NCBI RefSeq assembly: GCF_007097155.1
Contig: NZ_VJWA01000001.1
Location: 777,501 to 841,500 of the forward strand
From: Glacieibacterium frigidum
GTDB taxonomy: Bacteria > Pseudomonadota > Alphaproteobacteria > Sphingomonadales > Sphingomonadaceae
DNA length: 64,000 nucleotides
Reading direction: 5' to 3'
This document shows positions 19,787 to 28,793 of this stretch, piece after piece. The position numbers and the translations under genes are program-made. Every line of letters begins with the position of its first letter. Position 1 is the stretch's first letter. Below the pieces are notes generated by a model. It ran no database searches. It was not told the origin of the DNA and saw nothing but the letters and a program-made list of their open reading frames with translations.

Positions 19787-22700
19787 ATGGCGGGAAAATT
19801 CAAGGCGATGCTGCTCTGTGCGGCGGCAGCGGGCACCTGCCTGCCGGCGACGCTGTATGCGCAGACGGTTCCGGCCCAGCCCGAACCGGCCAAGCCGTCC
19901 GCCGCCCCCACGGTCAGCCCGTCGGATACCATGAGCGCGCCGGCATCGGCGGCGGAGACAACTGCCGTCGCTGACGCCGCGGTCGAGGAAGACGCCGAGA
20001 CGATCGTCGTCACCGGGTTCCGCGCCAGCCTCGAGGCGGCCATCGGCCTCAAGCGCGACGCGATCACGATCCGCGACTCGATCGTCGCCGAGGACATCGG
20101 CAAGTTTCCCGAAGCGAACATCGCCGAGGCGCTGCAACGCATTCCCGGCGTCGAGCTGCTGCGCGACGGTAACAGCAACGAAGGGTCGACCATCCAGCTG
20201 CGTGGCCTGCCCAGCACCTTCACCGTGACCACGTTCAACGGCTCGGCGGTCTACACGACGTCGGGCGGCGGTATCGGCAACGCCTCGCGCAACTTCAACT
20301 ACGACGTGTTCCCGTCCGAGCTGTTCGGTCGCGCCGACGTCTACAAGGCACCGCTTGCCGAGCTGACCGAGGGTGGCATCGCCGGCGTCATCGATCTGCG
20401 CACGCCGCGGCCGTTCGACCAGAAGCAGGAATTCACCGCGCGCTATGCGGCGTCGGTGAACAACAACTCGCAGTCGGGCAGCAACAACCCGCGCGGCAAC
20501 GCGCTGGTCAGCTGGCGCAAGGGCAACTTCGGCATTTTGATCGCGGCAGCGGGGGCGCGGACCACCAACGGTCGTGCAGGCTTCCAGTCGACGGGCACCT
20601 ATTCGGCATCGACGACCAACGCCGCCGACCGCGCCGCTGGTGCCATCCCGAGCCCGATCGCCGGCGCGGGTGCCCCCGAGCCTCTCAACTTCCCCTACAA
20701 CATCGGCAACACCTACAATTATAACTTCGCTGCACCGGGGATTAATCTCAACGGGTTGACGCAGCAGCAGGTTCGCAACGCCATCCTGCCCCGCTTCTTC
20801 ATCGTCGGCGTCGGCAGGAACGAGCGCGAGCGCTTCGGCTCGTCCGGTGCGCTGCAATTCAAGAACGACAGCCTCGATATCAGCCTCGACGGGCTTTATT
20901 CGGTCGTCAGCGACGAGAACCGAAATGCCGACATTCGCTGGCCGATCCGCGACTCGGTCAACGGCACGCCCGCCAACGCGACCAATCAGCTGGCGCTGAT
21001 CCCGCTGAACGTGACTGTCGATGCCAACAACAACCTGCAGGGCACGCTCGGGAACGTTCAGTTCTTCTCGAACTCCGGCTTCAACGAGGCGAAGACCAAG
21101 TACAAATATGGCGCTTTCAACATCGCCTATAAGGCAACCAACTCGCTGAAGGTGTCAGGCCAGCTGGCTCTCAGTCAGAGCCGGGGGCGGCGCAACGATG
21201 TCGGCCTCAGCATGGACTCGCGCCAGGCGCGCCAGACCATCACGATCGACACGACTGACCCGGTTTTCCCGACGATCACCACGACGGCCAACCTGCTCGA
21301 TCCCGCGACGTACTTTGCCAACGGTACCACGGCGGCCAACGGCACGGTCACGGGCGGACCCGGCTATTCGGGCAGCTACCGCGAGGAGGAAGACCGGCTC
21401 AAGTCGGGGCGTCTCGTCGTGGATTGGGACTATGGCCTGTTCGGGGTCGATGGGCACCTGAAGACGGGCTTCAGCTACAACGAGAACACCAAGATTCTCG
21501 AGAACCGCGCCACGAACAACCTCTACAACAGCATCACGATCCCCGGTGTCGGGCCCTATGCGACGGCGACCCTTGCGCAGCGCAACGCCTATATCACCAG
21601 CTTCCTGAAGCCCTTGAGCACGCGCGACTTCGTGCCGGGTGCTCCGACGACGCTGCCGCAGGAGTTCCTCGCCTTCACCCCGGACTTTGCCTACGACACG
21701 CTCGATGCGGTCAATGCCAACCGCGCCGCGCCGTTCAATCTCGGCAGCACGTATCGGGCGACGGAGACGATCAAGGCGGCCTTCATTCAGTCCGACTTTA
21801 TCTTTGAGGTCTTTGGCCGCCGGGTGCGGGCGAACGCCGGCGTGCGCTATGTCGACACCAAGTCGGACATCGACAACAACGTGCTCGTTGGCGCCGCGTT
21901 CGTCCCGAATAACCGCAAGGGCAAGTATACCGCGTGGCTGCCATCGGCGACCATCACCTATGACCTGACCAAGAACCTGATCGCGCGCGCCGCTATCGGC
22001 AAGACCTTCACGCGCGCGGCGATCCAGAATATTGCGGCGAGCATCTCGCTGCCGGCAGGCGGCGCAGGCAACCTTCTGCTCACCGCGGGCAATCCCGATC
22101 TCCAGCCCGAATATTCGAAGAGCCTCGACGGCAGCCTGGAATGGTACTTTGCGCCGGGTGGCATCCTGAGTGTCGCCTATTACAAGAAGACGATCACCGG
22201 GCGTGCCAACACCTCGACCGAGTTCATCCCGTTCAACGAGTTGGGCATCCCGGCCGGGATCTTCACAGCGAACATCCAGGCCCAGCTGGCGGCCGACCCG
22301 ACGACGCCTGTCGAGGTGCGGACGCCGATCAACCTCGACCGCTACACGCTCAACGGCATCGAGATCGCGTACACGCAGCAGTTCAAGTTCCTGCCGGCAC
22401 CATTCGACGGCCTTGGCGCGTTCGCCAGCTTTACCCGGGTCAACACGCAGGGGCTGTGCCGGATTTTCCCGTCACGCGTTGGTGATGCAGTCACCTGCAA
22501 TTCGGCATTGGCTTCGCGTAACAGGCTCCTGCAGAACCTCGTCCTCGACCTGAACGACGTGCCCGACACGACTTATCAGCTCGGTGCCTATTACGAGAAG
22601 GGCAAGTTCGCGACGCGCGTGACCTATAACCACAAGAGCGAGGTCGCGACGGTCGGTCAGGGCAGCGTGACTGATATCGGGTTCCAGCGCATCAACAATG

Positions 22701-22903
22701 CGCGCGGCTATCTCGACGCGACGGTTTCGTACCGCTTCGCCAAGTGGCTCGAAGTGCGCGTCGACGCGGTGAACATCACCAACACCAAGACCTACGACTT
22801 CTTCCGCAACGTCTACGGGCTCTACGGCGACGAGCAGTCGCGCGTCGAGGGCGCGACGCAGAACGGCCGGATCATCACCGCGGGTATCCGCGGCAGCTTC
22901 TGA
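19787..22903 (+). CDS. TonB-dependent receptor (Xanthomonas/Caulobacter type)
   Basis: A 1038-aa outer-membrane receptor. It has a signal peptide (AMLLCAAAAGTCLPATLYAQ), a short low-complexity Pro/Ala linker, a TonB-box-like ETIVVTGFRASLEAA, then the plug with SIVAEDIGKFPEANIAEALQ and RIPGVELLRDGNSNEGS, and a 22-strand-type barrel ending in an aromatic residue (GIRGSF). This family (TIGR01782 type) usually imports oligosaccharides in sphingomonads. The neighbours point to hemicellulose oligomers. The start follows GGGGGG by 7 nt. Confidence 0.95.
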   Translation: MAGKFKAMLLCAAAAGTCLPATLYAQTVPAQPEPAKPSAAPTVSPSDTMSAPASAAETTAVADAAVEEDAETIVVTGFRASLEAAIGLKRDAITIRDSIVAEDIGKFPEANIAEALQRIPGVELLRDGNSNEGSTIQLRGLPSTFTVTTFNGSAVYTTSGGGIGNASRNFNYDVFPSELFGRADVYKAPLAELTEGGIAGVIDLRTPRPFDQKQEFTARYAASVNNNSQSGSNNPRGNALVSWRKGNFGILIAAAGARTTNGRAGFQSTGTYSASTTNAADRAAGAIPSPIAGAGAPEPLNFPYNIGNTYNYNFAAPGINLNGLTQQQVRNAILPRFFIVGVGRNERERFGSSGALQFKNDSLDISLDGLYSVVSDENRNADIRWPIRDSVNGTPANATNQLALIPLNVTVDANNNLQGTLGNVQFFSNSGFNEAKTKYKYGAFNIAYKATNSLKVSGQLALSQSRGRRNDVGLSMDSRQARQTITIDTTDPVFPTITTTANLLDPATYFANGTTAANGTVTGGPGYSGSYREEEDRLKSGRLVVDWDYGLFGVDGHLKTGFSYNENTKILENRATNNLYNSITIPGVGPYATATLAQRNAYITSFLKPLSTRDFVPGAPTTLPQEFLAFTPDFAYDTLDAVNANRAAPFNLGSTYRATETIKAAFIQSDFIFEVFGRRVRANAGVRYVDTKSDIDNNVLVGAAFVPNNRKGKYTAWLPSATITYDLTKNLIARAAIGKTFTRAAIQNIAASISLPAGGAGNLLLTAGNPDLQPEYSKSLDGSLEWYFAPGGILSVAYYKKTITGRANTSTEFIPFNELGIPAGIFTANIQAQLAADPTTPVEVRTPINLDRYTLNGIEIAYTQQFKFLPAPFDGLGAFASFTRVNTQGLCRIFPSRVGDAVTCNSALASRNRLLQNLVLDLNDVPDTTYQLGAYYEKGKFATRVTYNHKSEVATVGQGSVTDIGFQRINNARGYLDATVSYRFAKWLEVRVDAVNITNTKTYDFFRNVYGLYGDEQSRVEGATQNGRIITAGIRGSF

Positions 22904-22911
22904 CCGGGGGG

Positions 22912-22947
22912 CGGGGGCAGCGGGACATGCGGGTCTCGCTGCCCCCG
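22912..22947. terminator. Bidirectional terminator after the TonB receptor
   Basis: CGGGGGCAGCG and CGCTGCCCCCG form a perfect 11-bp stem with a 14-nt loop, followed by TTT on the plus strand, between convergent genes. Confidence 0.8.
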
Positions 22948-22955
22948 TTTGCGTG

Positions 22956-24890
22956 TCAGCGGCCTGCTGTCTTCCACAGGCGGCGCAGCGTGTGCGCGGC
23001 GAGTTTCGGGCGGCGGTCGCGGGTGAAGACGCCCTTGTGGTTCAGCGCGCCGACGCGGGTGACGCTCTGCGAGGTGCGGAAGTCGGCGAAGGCCCAGGGG
23101 TGGGTGCCGACGATGAAGGGGAAGGTCTTCGCGACCTCGATGTACATCTCGATCATCTCGGACTGATATTCCTCGCTCCACATCTCGGCGGGCTGGGCAT
23201 GCATACCGGCGACGGCGTCGGCGCCGAATTCGGTGATGATGACCGGCTTGCCCGGCATGCGTTTGCGGATGTCGTTGATGGCACCCACCAGCGCCCCGCG
23301 CGCCTTGTCGAGCTGCCCGACCAGATAATACCAGCCGCCGTACTTGTTCGCGCAGATGACGTCGCCCAGCTCGAGCCATTCGTCGGGGCCATAGTCATGG
23401 CCGACCAGGGTGACCGGGCGGGTCGGATCGAGCGTTCGCGTCAGGCCGATCACCGACTTGAAGAAGCGCACGCCGGCCTCGACCGCGCCGGGCGTCTCCA
23501 CGTTGTGGGTGTTGAAGGGCTTGGTCTGCGGTTCGTTGGCGACCGACCACAGGATGACGCACGGGTGGTTCTTGTCGCGCGACACCAGCGCGCGCATCTC
23601 GTCCTCGAGGCGCAGGCGGCGCGCCTCGATCGTCGCGGGCGGGTCGGCGAACACCAGGCTGACGCCCGAACTCTCGTCGATGACGAGGAAGCCGAGCTCG
23701 TCGGCGAGCATCATCGCTTCGTCGCTATACGGGTAGTGCGAGGTCCGGAAGCTGTTCGCGCCTAGCCATTTCATCAGCTCGAAGTCGCGGACGATCGACG
23801 CAACGTCGAGGCCGCGGCCGTGGACCGGAAAATCCTCATGCTTGCCGAAGCCGCGCAGGAACACCGGCTTGCCGTTGAGCAGCAGCCGGTCGCCATCGAC
23901 GGCGACAGTGCGCACGCCGATCTTCATCCGGTATTCGTCGAGCAGGGCGGGGTCCTCGAGGCGGACCGACAGCGTGTAAAGGTGCGGGTCCTCGGGGCTC
24001 CACAGGCGGGGGTTGGCGATGCTCAGGCTGCCGCTGCCCCTGCCGTCGCGGATCGCGATGGTCGCGGTGCTGCCGCCTGCCGAAACCTTGGCCTTGCCGG
24101 TCCATGTCGTGCTCGTGGCGACGTCGATCGTCACCCGCCCGCTAAGCGTCGTGACCACGGTGATATCGTCGACGCAGACCTCGGGCATCGTGCACAGCAG
24201 GACCGGGCGATGGATGCCGGTGAAGGGGAAGAAGTCGTAAGTGGTCTGCGGATAGTGCGTCACCGTCATGGCGAAGCGGCCGGTATCGGGCACCGCGGGC
24301 GAGCGCTCCAGCAGGAGCTTGTTCTCGACCTGCACGGTCAGGCGATTTGGTCCGTCGAACAAGACGGCGTCGGTGATGTCGATGACGAACGGTAGATGCC
24401 CGCCGACATGCCCGCCGACCGCCTTGCCGTTGAGCCAGACCTTGGCTGCGTACTGCACCGAGCCGAAGCGCAGGACGATCCGCTGGCCCTTCAGCGACCG
24501 CGCGACGTTCAGGTAGGTCTCGTACCAGGCGGTTCCGGTATAGTTGCGAACGTCGTCGAAGATTTCGTTCCAGCTGGCGGGCACCGGGATCAGGCGGAAC
24601 TGCGCCAGCCCGTTTTCCCAGCCCTCGCGCTCGCCGATGTCGGACGGATCGGTGCGGAACCGCCAGACGCCGCCGATCTCGCGTGTCGTGCGCGTGACGC
24701 TCTCGTGCGGGTAGAGCAGGCCGCCGCTGGCGCGGCGGGTGCCCGGCTGCGCCGCGCGGGCAGGGGCCACGAAGGGCAGGGAGGTCGCGACCGCGGCACC
24801 GCCGAGCAGGGTGAAGGCGCTGCGGCGGCTGACGGCGTTGTTCGCTACACGCTCGCGGAGTGTCGGCAGAGCGTCGTGTGTGTCCATCAT
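22956..24890 (-). CDS. GH2 beta-glucuronidase, Tat-exported
   Basis: A 644-aa GH2 enzyme with jelly-roll, Ig-like and TIM-barrel domains, preceded by a Tat signal (SRRSAFTLLGGAAVA). The acid/base Glu is about residue 453 (ANEP) and the nucleophile Glu about residue 554 (ITEFGAD). The N-x-K motif that reads the glucuronate carboxylate in beta-glucuronidases is present at 617-619 (LNHKG), followed by VFTRDRRPK as in E. coli UidA. HEDFPVHGRG and WSEEYQ are also UidA-like. It would release glucuronic acid in the periplasm. The start is one of two ATGs (24890, 24887) after GGGGGC. Confidence 0.9.
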   Translation of the reverse strand: MMDTHDALPTLRERVANNAVSRRSAFTLLGGAAVATSLPFVAPARAAQPGTRRASGGLLYPHESVTRTTREIGGVWRFRTDPSDIGEREGWENGLAQFRLIPVPASWNEIFDDVRNYTGTAWYETYLNVARSLKGQRIVLRFGSVQYAAKVWLNGKAVGGHVGGHLPFVIDITDAVLFDGPNRLTVQVENKLLLERSPAVPDTGRFAMTVTHYPQTTYDFFPFTGIHRPVLLCTMPEVCVDDITVVTTLSGRVTIDVATSTTWTGKAKVSAGGSTATIAIRDGRGSGSLSIANPRLWSPEDPHLYTLSVRLEDPALLDEYRMKIGVRTVAVDGDRLLLNGKPVFLRGFGKHEDFPVHGRGLDVASIVRDFELMKWLGANSFRTSHYPYSDEAMMLADELGFLVIDESSGVSLVFADPPATIEARRLRLEDEMRALVSRDKNHPCVILWSVANEPQTKPFNTHNVETPGAVEAGVRFFKSVIGLTRTLDPTRPVTLVGHDYGPDEWLELGDVICANKYGGWYYLVGQLDKARGALVGAINDIRKRMPGKPVIITEFGADAVAGMHAQPAEMWSEEYQSEMIEMYIEVAKTFPFIVGTHPWAFADFRTSQSVTRVGALNHKGVFTRDRRPKLAAHTLRRLWKTAGR

Positions 24891-24925
24891 TGCCCCCGGG
24901 ATGCCAGCGCCATTCGCGCGGTTTC

Positions 24926-24936
24926 TGGTATGACTC
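24926..24936. promoter_or_regulatory. GntR-type operator candidate (GUS side)
   Basis: TGGTATGACTC, 35 nt upstream of the beta-glucuronidase start. Its centre is 31 bp from the next site at 24956-24968. Confidence 0.5.
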
Positions 24937-24955
24937 ATATCCCGTCAAACTCAGA

Positions 24956-24968
24956 TTGGTAAGACTGG
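24956..24968. promoter_or_regulatory. GntR-type operator candidate (pyruvyl transferase-like side)
   Basis: TTGGTAAGACTGG, close to the PdhR-type sequence TTGGTAAGACCAA, 32 nt upstream of the gene at 25001. Confidence 0.6.
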
Positions 24969-25000
24969 ATTGAACATGCAGCGCCGTGTAGGTTGATCGA

Positions 25001-26449
25001 ATGACCCGCTCACTTGCGCCGGATGCAGCTTCCGACGGACCCGTTCCAGCCACTCGACGTGACCTTCTAACGATGCTGGCGGCGGGCGGACTGCTCGGGG
25101 CGGTGCCTGCATTCGGGCAACCGCGCCGGCCGCACATCCTGTGGCGGAACGGCTGGAACCTCAACAACATCGGCGACATTGGCCATGTCCCCGGAGCGCT
25201 GGCGCTGCTCAAACGCTACGTCCCCGAAGCCCGCGTGACCCTGTGGGCGAACAACGACTTGGTGTTTCGCGGCGACCTGGCGAAGGCCGCCGGGTTCGAC
25301 GACGGCACGGTCGATGCGGGGCGCATCCATCGGCGCATCATGCCCGACATGGGGCTGGTCACCGGCAAAGTCGACGCACAGGGTCGCGGCGACAATCCGG
25401 CGCTGGAGGCCGCGGTGGCGAGCGCCGACATCATGGTCATCGGGTCGGGCGCAGGGGTGCTCGAAGCGGCGGCGCTCAACGCCTTCCGGCGCCGGACGGG
25501 CCAGCCGACCGGCATGTTCGGCATCACCACCGACCCTTTCAACTTCACCTACTTCGAGGCAGGATCGGCGGATCGCGAAGCCCTGCAGCAGGCGAACTTC
25601 GTGTTCACTCGCGAATGGACGTCGTTGCGCGTCTTGGCGGGACAGGACGTCGACGGGCCGGGAGGCGCGCAGGCCGACGATCCGGCGACGCCGGTCAACG
25701 AGGCGATCAACCGCGTGGCCGTGTCGCTGCCCGGCATGCGGTCAAGACCCGCGTTCGTGCCGGACACGACCTTCGCCTTCACCGCCCGCGACGACGCCGC
25801 GGCGCTGGCGTGGATGCAGGCGCAGGGGCTGACGGCGGGCCGCTTCGCCTGCTTCGTGCCGCGCTACCGCTGGACCCCGTACACGACGCCGACGCGGCAG
25901 GGCAATTCCCGCGCCGTCTACAACGCGCTCTACACGCGCGCCGATCACAGCAAGCTGCAGGCCGCGATCGTCGACTATGTCCGCGCCACCGGGCACCATG
26001 TCGCGATCGTGCCCGAGACGGTGCAGGTCGTCGGCCAGCTCGATGCGCTGCTCAAGGACGGTCTGCCGCCCGACGTCGCGGCGAAGGTCGTGACCATGGA
26101 CCGCTACTGGCTGCCCGACATGGCGGCGTCGCTGTTCGCGCGGGCGACGGTCGTGGTCAGCATCGAGAACCACTCGCCGATCCTGGCGGCCGCCGCCGGC
26201 ACCCCGTTCGTCATGGTTCACCAGCCCGAGGACTCGTTCAAGAGCGACATGTTCACCGACATCGGGCTCGGCGACTGGCATATCCGCGACGTGGGCCGTG
26301 CGAGCGGTGCCGACGTGTCGCGCGCGGTGATGGGCATCGTGCGCGAGCCCGCCGCCGCGCGGCGCAAGCTGGCGCGGGCGATGACACAGGTCGAGACGCG
26401 GCACCGCGCCGGCATGCTGACGCTGCGGCGGACGCTGGGGCTGCGCTAG
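25001..26449 (+). CDS. Polysaccharide pyruvyl transferase family protein with Tat signal
   Basis: A 482-aa protein. The N terminus has a Tat-like signal (TRRDLLTMLAAGGLLGAVPAFG). The body begins WRNGWNLNNIGDIGHVPGAL, the N-x-G-D start of the PS_pyruv_trans fold, with GSGAGVLEAAAL and a C-terminal IENHSPILAAAAGTPFVMV. Family members add pyruvate from phosphoenolpyruvate to sugars, a cytosolic donor, so export is puzzling. It may have another activity on glycan side groups. It converges on the next operon with a 4-nt overlap. Confidence 0.7.
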   Translation: MTRSLAPDAASDGPVPATRRDLLTMLAAGGLLGAVPAFGQPRRPHILWRNGWNLNNIGDIGHVPGALALLKRYVPEARVTLWANNDLVFRGDLAKAAGFDDGTVDAGRIHRRIMPDMGLVTGKVDAQGRGDNPALEAAVASADIMVIGSGAGVLEAAALNAFRRRTGQPTGMFGITTDPFNFTYFEAGSADREALQQANFVFTREWTSLRVLAGQDVDGPGGAQADDPATPVNEAINRVAVSLPGMRSRPAFVPDTTFAFTARDDAAALAWMQAQGLTAGRFACFVPRYRWTPYTTPTRQGNSRAVYNALYTRADHSKLQAAIVDYVRATGHHVAIVPETVQVVGQLDALLKDGLPPDVAAKVVTMDRYWLPDMAASLFARATVVVSIENHSPILAAAAGTPFVMVHQPEDSFKSDMFTDIGLGDWHIRDVGRASGADVSRAVMGIVREPAAARRKLARAMTQVETRHRAGMLTLRRTLGLR

Positions 26450-27492
26450 GGCTTCAGCCCCAGCAGCGCGCGGTTGAGTGCTGGGTCGCTGCCGCCCGCG
26501 AAGTCGTCGAAGGCGCGGGTGGCGCGGCGGATCATGTGCGAGGCGATGAACGGGGCGCCTTCGCGGGCGCCGTCCTCGGGGTGCTTGAGGCAGCATTCCC
26601 ACTCGAGGACCGCCCAGCCGTCGTAGCCGTACTGCGCGAAACGCGAGAAGATGCCGGTGAAGTCGACATGTCCGTCGCCGAGCGAGCGGAAGCGGCCGGG
26701 CCGGTCGATCCAGTCCTGAAAACCCCCATAGACGCCCGAGCGGCCGGTCGGGTTGAACTCGGCGTCCTTGACGTGAAACATGCCGATGCGCTCGTGGTAG
26801 ATGTCGATGAAACTCAGATAGTCGAGCGCCTGCAGCACGAAATGGCTGGGATCGTAGAGGATCCTGGCGCGGGCATGGCCGCCGACGGCGCCCAGGAAAC
26901 GCTCGTAACTGACCCCGTCGTGCAGGTCTTCGCCCGGGTGGATCTCGTAGCACAGGTCGACGCCCGCATCCTCGAACGCATCGAGGATCGGCCGCCAGCG
27001 CTTGCCAAGTTCGGCGAAGCCCTCCTCGACCAGCCCCGCGGGGCGCTGCGGCCAGGGGTAGAGGAACGGCCAGAGCAGCGCGCCCGAGAAGGTCGCGTGC
27101 GCGGTCAGGCCCAGGCGGCGGCTGGCCTTCGCCGCCAGCTTGACCTGCTCGACCGCCCAAGCCTGGCGCTCGACGGGCTTGCCGCGTAGCGCCTCGGGCG
27201 CGAACCCGTCGAACGCCGCGTCATAGGCGGGGTGGACCGCGACGAGCTGGCCCTGGAGGTGCGTGGACAGTTCGGTGATCGCGACGCCGTTCTCGGCGCA
27301 GATGCCGGCGATCTCGTCGCAATAGTCCTGGCTGTCGGCAGCGCGCGCGAGGTCGATGCAACGCGCGTCCCAGCTCGGGATCTGGACGCCGACATAGCCC
27401 GCGTCGGCCATCCAGCGCGTCGCCGACGCGAGCGTGTCGAACGGCGCCTCGTCCGACATGAACTGGGCGAGGAAGATCGCGGGTCCGCGCAT
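26446..27492 (-). CDS. Sugar phosphate isomerase/epimerase-like TIM barrel
   Basis: A 348-aa xylose-isomerase-like TIM barrel (AP endonuclease 2 family). Metal ligands are visible in order: Glu in CYEIHPGED, Asp/His in YDPSHF, His in MFHVKD, and Glu in VLEWECC. Such proteins often act on keto-sugars or 3-keto-glycosides beside Gfo/Idh partners, as here. It is the last gene of a six-gene minus-strand operon (33067 to 26446). ATG at 27492 overlaps the upstream stop (TGATG). The substrate is unknown. Confidence 0.85.
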   Translation of the reverse strand: MRGPAIFLAQFMSDEAPFDTLASATRWMADAGYVGVQIPSWDARCIDLARAADSQDYCDEIAGICAENGVAITELSTHLQGQLVAVHPAYDAAFDGFAPEALRGKPVERQAWAVEQVKLAAKASRRLGLTAHATFSGALLWPFLYPWPQRPAGLVEEGFAELGKRWRPILDAFEDAGVDLCYEIHPGEDLHDGVSYERFLGAVGGHARARILYDPSHFVLQALDYLSFIDIYHERIGMFHVKDAEFNPTGRSGVYGGFQDWIDRPGRFRSLGDGHVDFTGIFSRFAQYGYDGWAVLEWECCLKHPEDGAREGAPFIASHMIRRATRAFDDFAGGSDPALNRALLGLKP

Positions 27493-28790
27493 CAATTTGC
27501 TCCGATCGTGGCGGCGGGCTTGCGACGTTCCATCAGCCAGACGACGCCGAACACGACGAGAAGGATCAGCGGCAGGACGGCAACGAATTCGAAGCTGCGC
27601 GCGGCGGCGTCGCTCTCGACCTGCGCGAGGGCCGCGCCCTGCAGGCCCGCGAGCGCATCAGCGCCCCCGGCGAGGTCGATCTTCGCGGCGTCGTAGATCG
27701 CGCCGAGACGCGGCAGCACGAAGTAGATCGACAGCGCGCCCGCCGAGCCGACCAGCCCCATCATCCACGACCCGCCGCGCGGGTAGCGTTCGGCGACCGA
27801 CGCCAGCATCGTCGGCCACATCACGCAGACTCCGGCACCCCACACCGTCGCGGCGAGCATCGCGGTGACGGGCGAGTCGGCGCGCGACAGCATGAACAGG
27901 CCAATGGCAGCGAGCAGGCTCGACACCCACAGCAGCCCGGGGTTCGACAGGGTATGCGCGAGCTTGCCGGCGAAATGGCGCAGTACGAACATCAGCGCGC
28001 TGACATAGACGAGCAGCAGGATCCCGCGCATGCCGACCTTGTGGGTCAGCGCGACGTCGACCCATTGCCCGGGCGCGAGCTCCGACGCGGCGGTCAGGAA
28101 CATCGCGCCGAACCAGATCAGGAACGACGGGCGGCGGAACACCTCGGTCATCATCTCGCCGAAGGTGACACCGGTTTCCGCGCGCATCGGCGGCGGGAAT
28201 TTGGTACCGAGCGCGATGACGATGACGAGCACCGCCGGGGTCAGCGTCAGGCCCAGGATCGCCTGCCACGTCAGCGCGTCGGCCAAGAAATAGCCCGCGA
28301 GGCCGCCGACGATCAGCCCGGCGGGCCACCAGGCGTGGAGCATGTTGAGGCGGTGCGTCGTGTCCTCGGGGTACAGCTGCGCGGTCAGCGGGTTGATCGC
28401 CGATTCCGCGAGCCCCCAGCCGATCCCGCAGATCAGCATGCCCAGCCAGACGACGCCGTGGATGTCGGCACCGTTCGCCATGCGTCCGGCGAGCAGGATG
28501 GTCAGCGTGCCGACGATGAAGCACGCGCCGCACGCCAGCAGCATGCGCTTCGTGCCGATCATGTCGAGCAGGGCGCTGGTGATGAACAGGGTGACCGCGA
28601 AGCCCAGGAACGACGCCCCCAGCGCCTCGCCGATCAGGCGGCCCGCGTCGGCGGCGGCGACGGGGTCGATCCACTGCGCCTTGATGCCGCTCGCCGTCGC
28701 GGCGCGCAGCGAGGCGCTCATCGCTGCGGTGAACAGCGCGAGCACCGACAGCCAGAACAGCCGCCCCCGATGCAGTGATGCAGCTGCCAT
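27492..28790 (-). CDS. MFS sugar permease-like transporter
   Basis: A 432-aa, 12-helix major facilitator protein with LLDMIGTKRMLLACG in the 2-3 loop and a central break near PPPMRAETG. Its position between TIM-barrel and Gfo/Idh genes implies uptake of the glycoside or keto-sugar handled by the operon. MFS members of this type recur in oxidoreductase/isomerase cassettes. Start ATG at 28790, 3 nt after the upstream gene. Confidence 0.85.
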   Translation of the reverse strand: MAAASLHRGRLFWLSVLALFTAAMSASLRAATASGIKAQWIDPVAAADAGRLIGEALGASFLGFAVTLFITSALLDMIGTKRMLLACGACFIVGTLTILLAGRMANGADIHGVVWLGMLICGIGWGLAESAINPLTAQLYPEDTTHRLNMLHAWWPAGLIVGGLAGYFLADALTWQAILGLTLTPAVLVIVIALGTKFPPPMRAETGVTFGEMMTEVFRRPSFLIWFGAMFLTAASELAPGQWVDVALTHKVGMRGILLLVYVSALMFVLRHFAGKLAHTLSNPGLLWVSSLLAAIGLFMLSRADSPVTAMLAATVWGAGVCVMWPTMLASVAERYPRGGSWMMGLVGSAGALSIYFVLPRLGAIYDAAKIDLAGGADALAGLQGAALAQVESDAAARSFEFVAVLPLILLVVFGVVWLMERRKPAATIGAN

Positions 28791-28793
28791 GGC

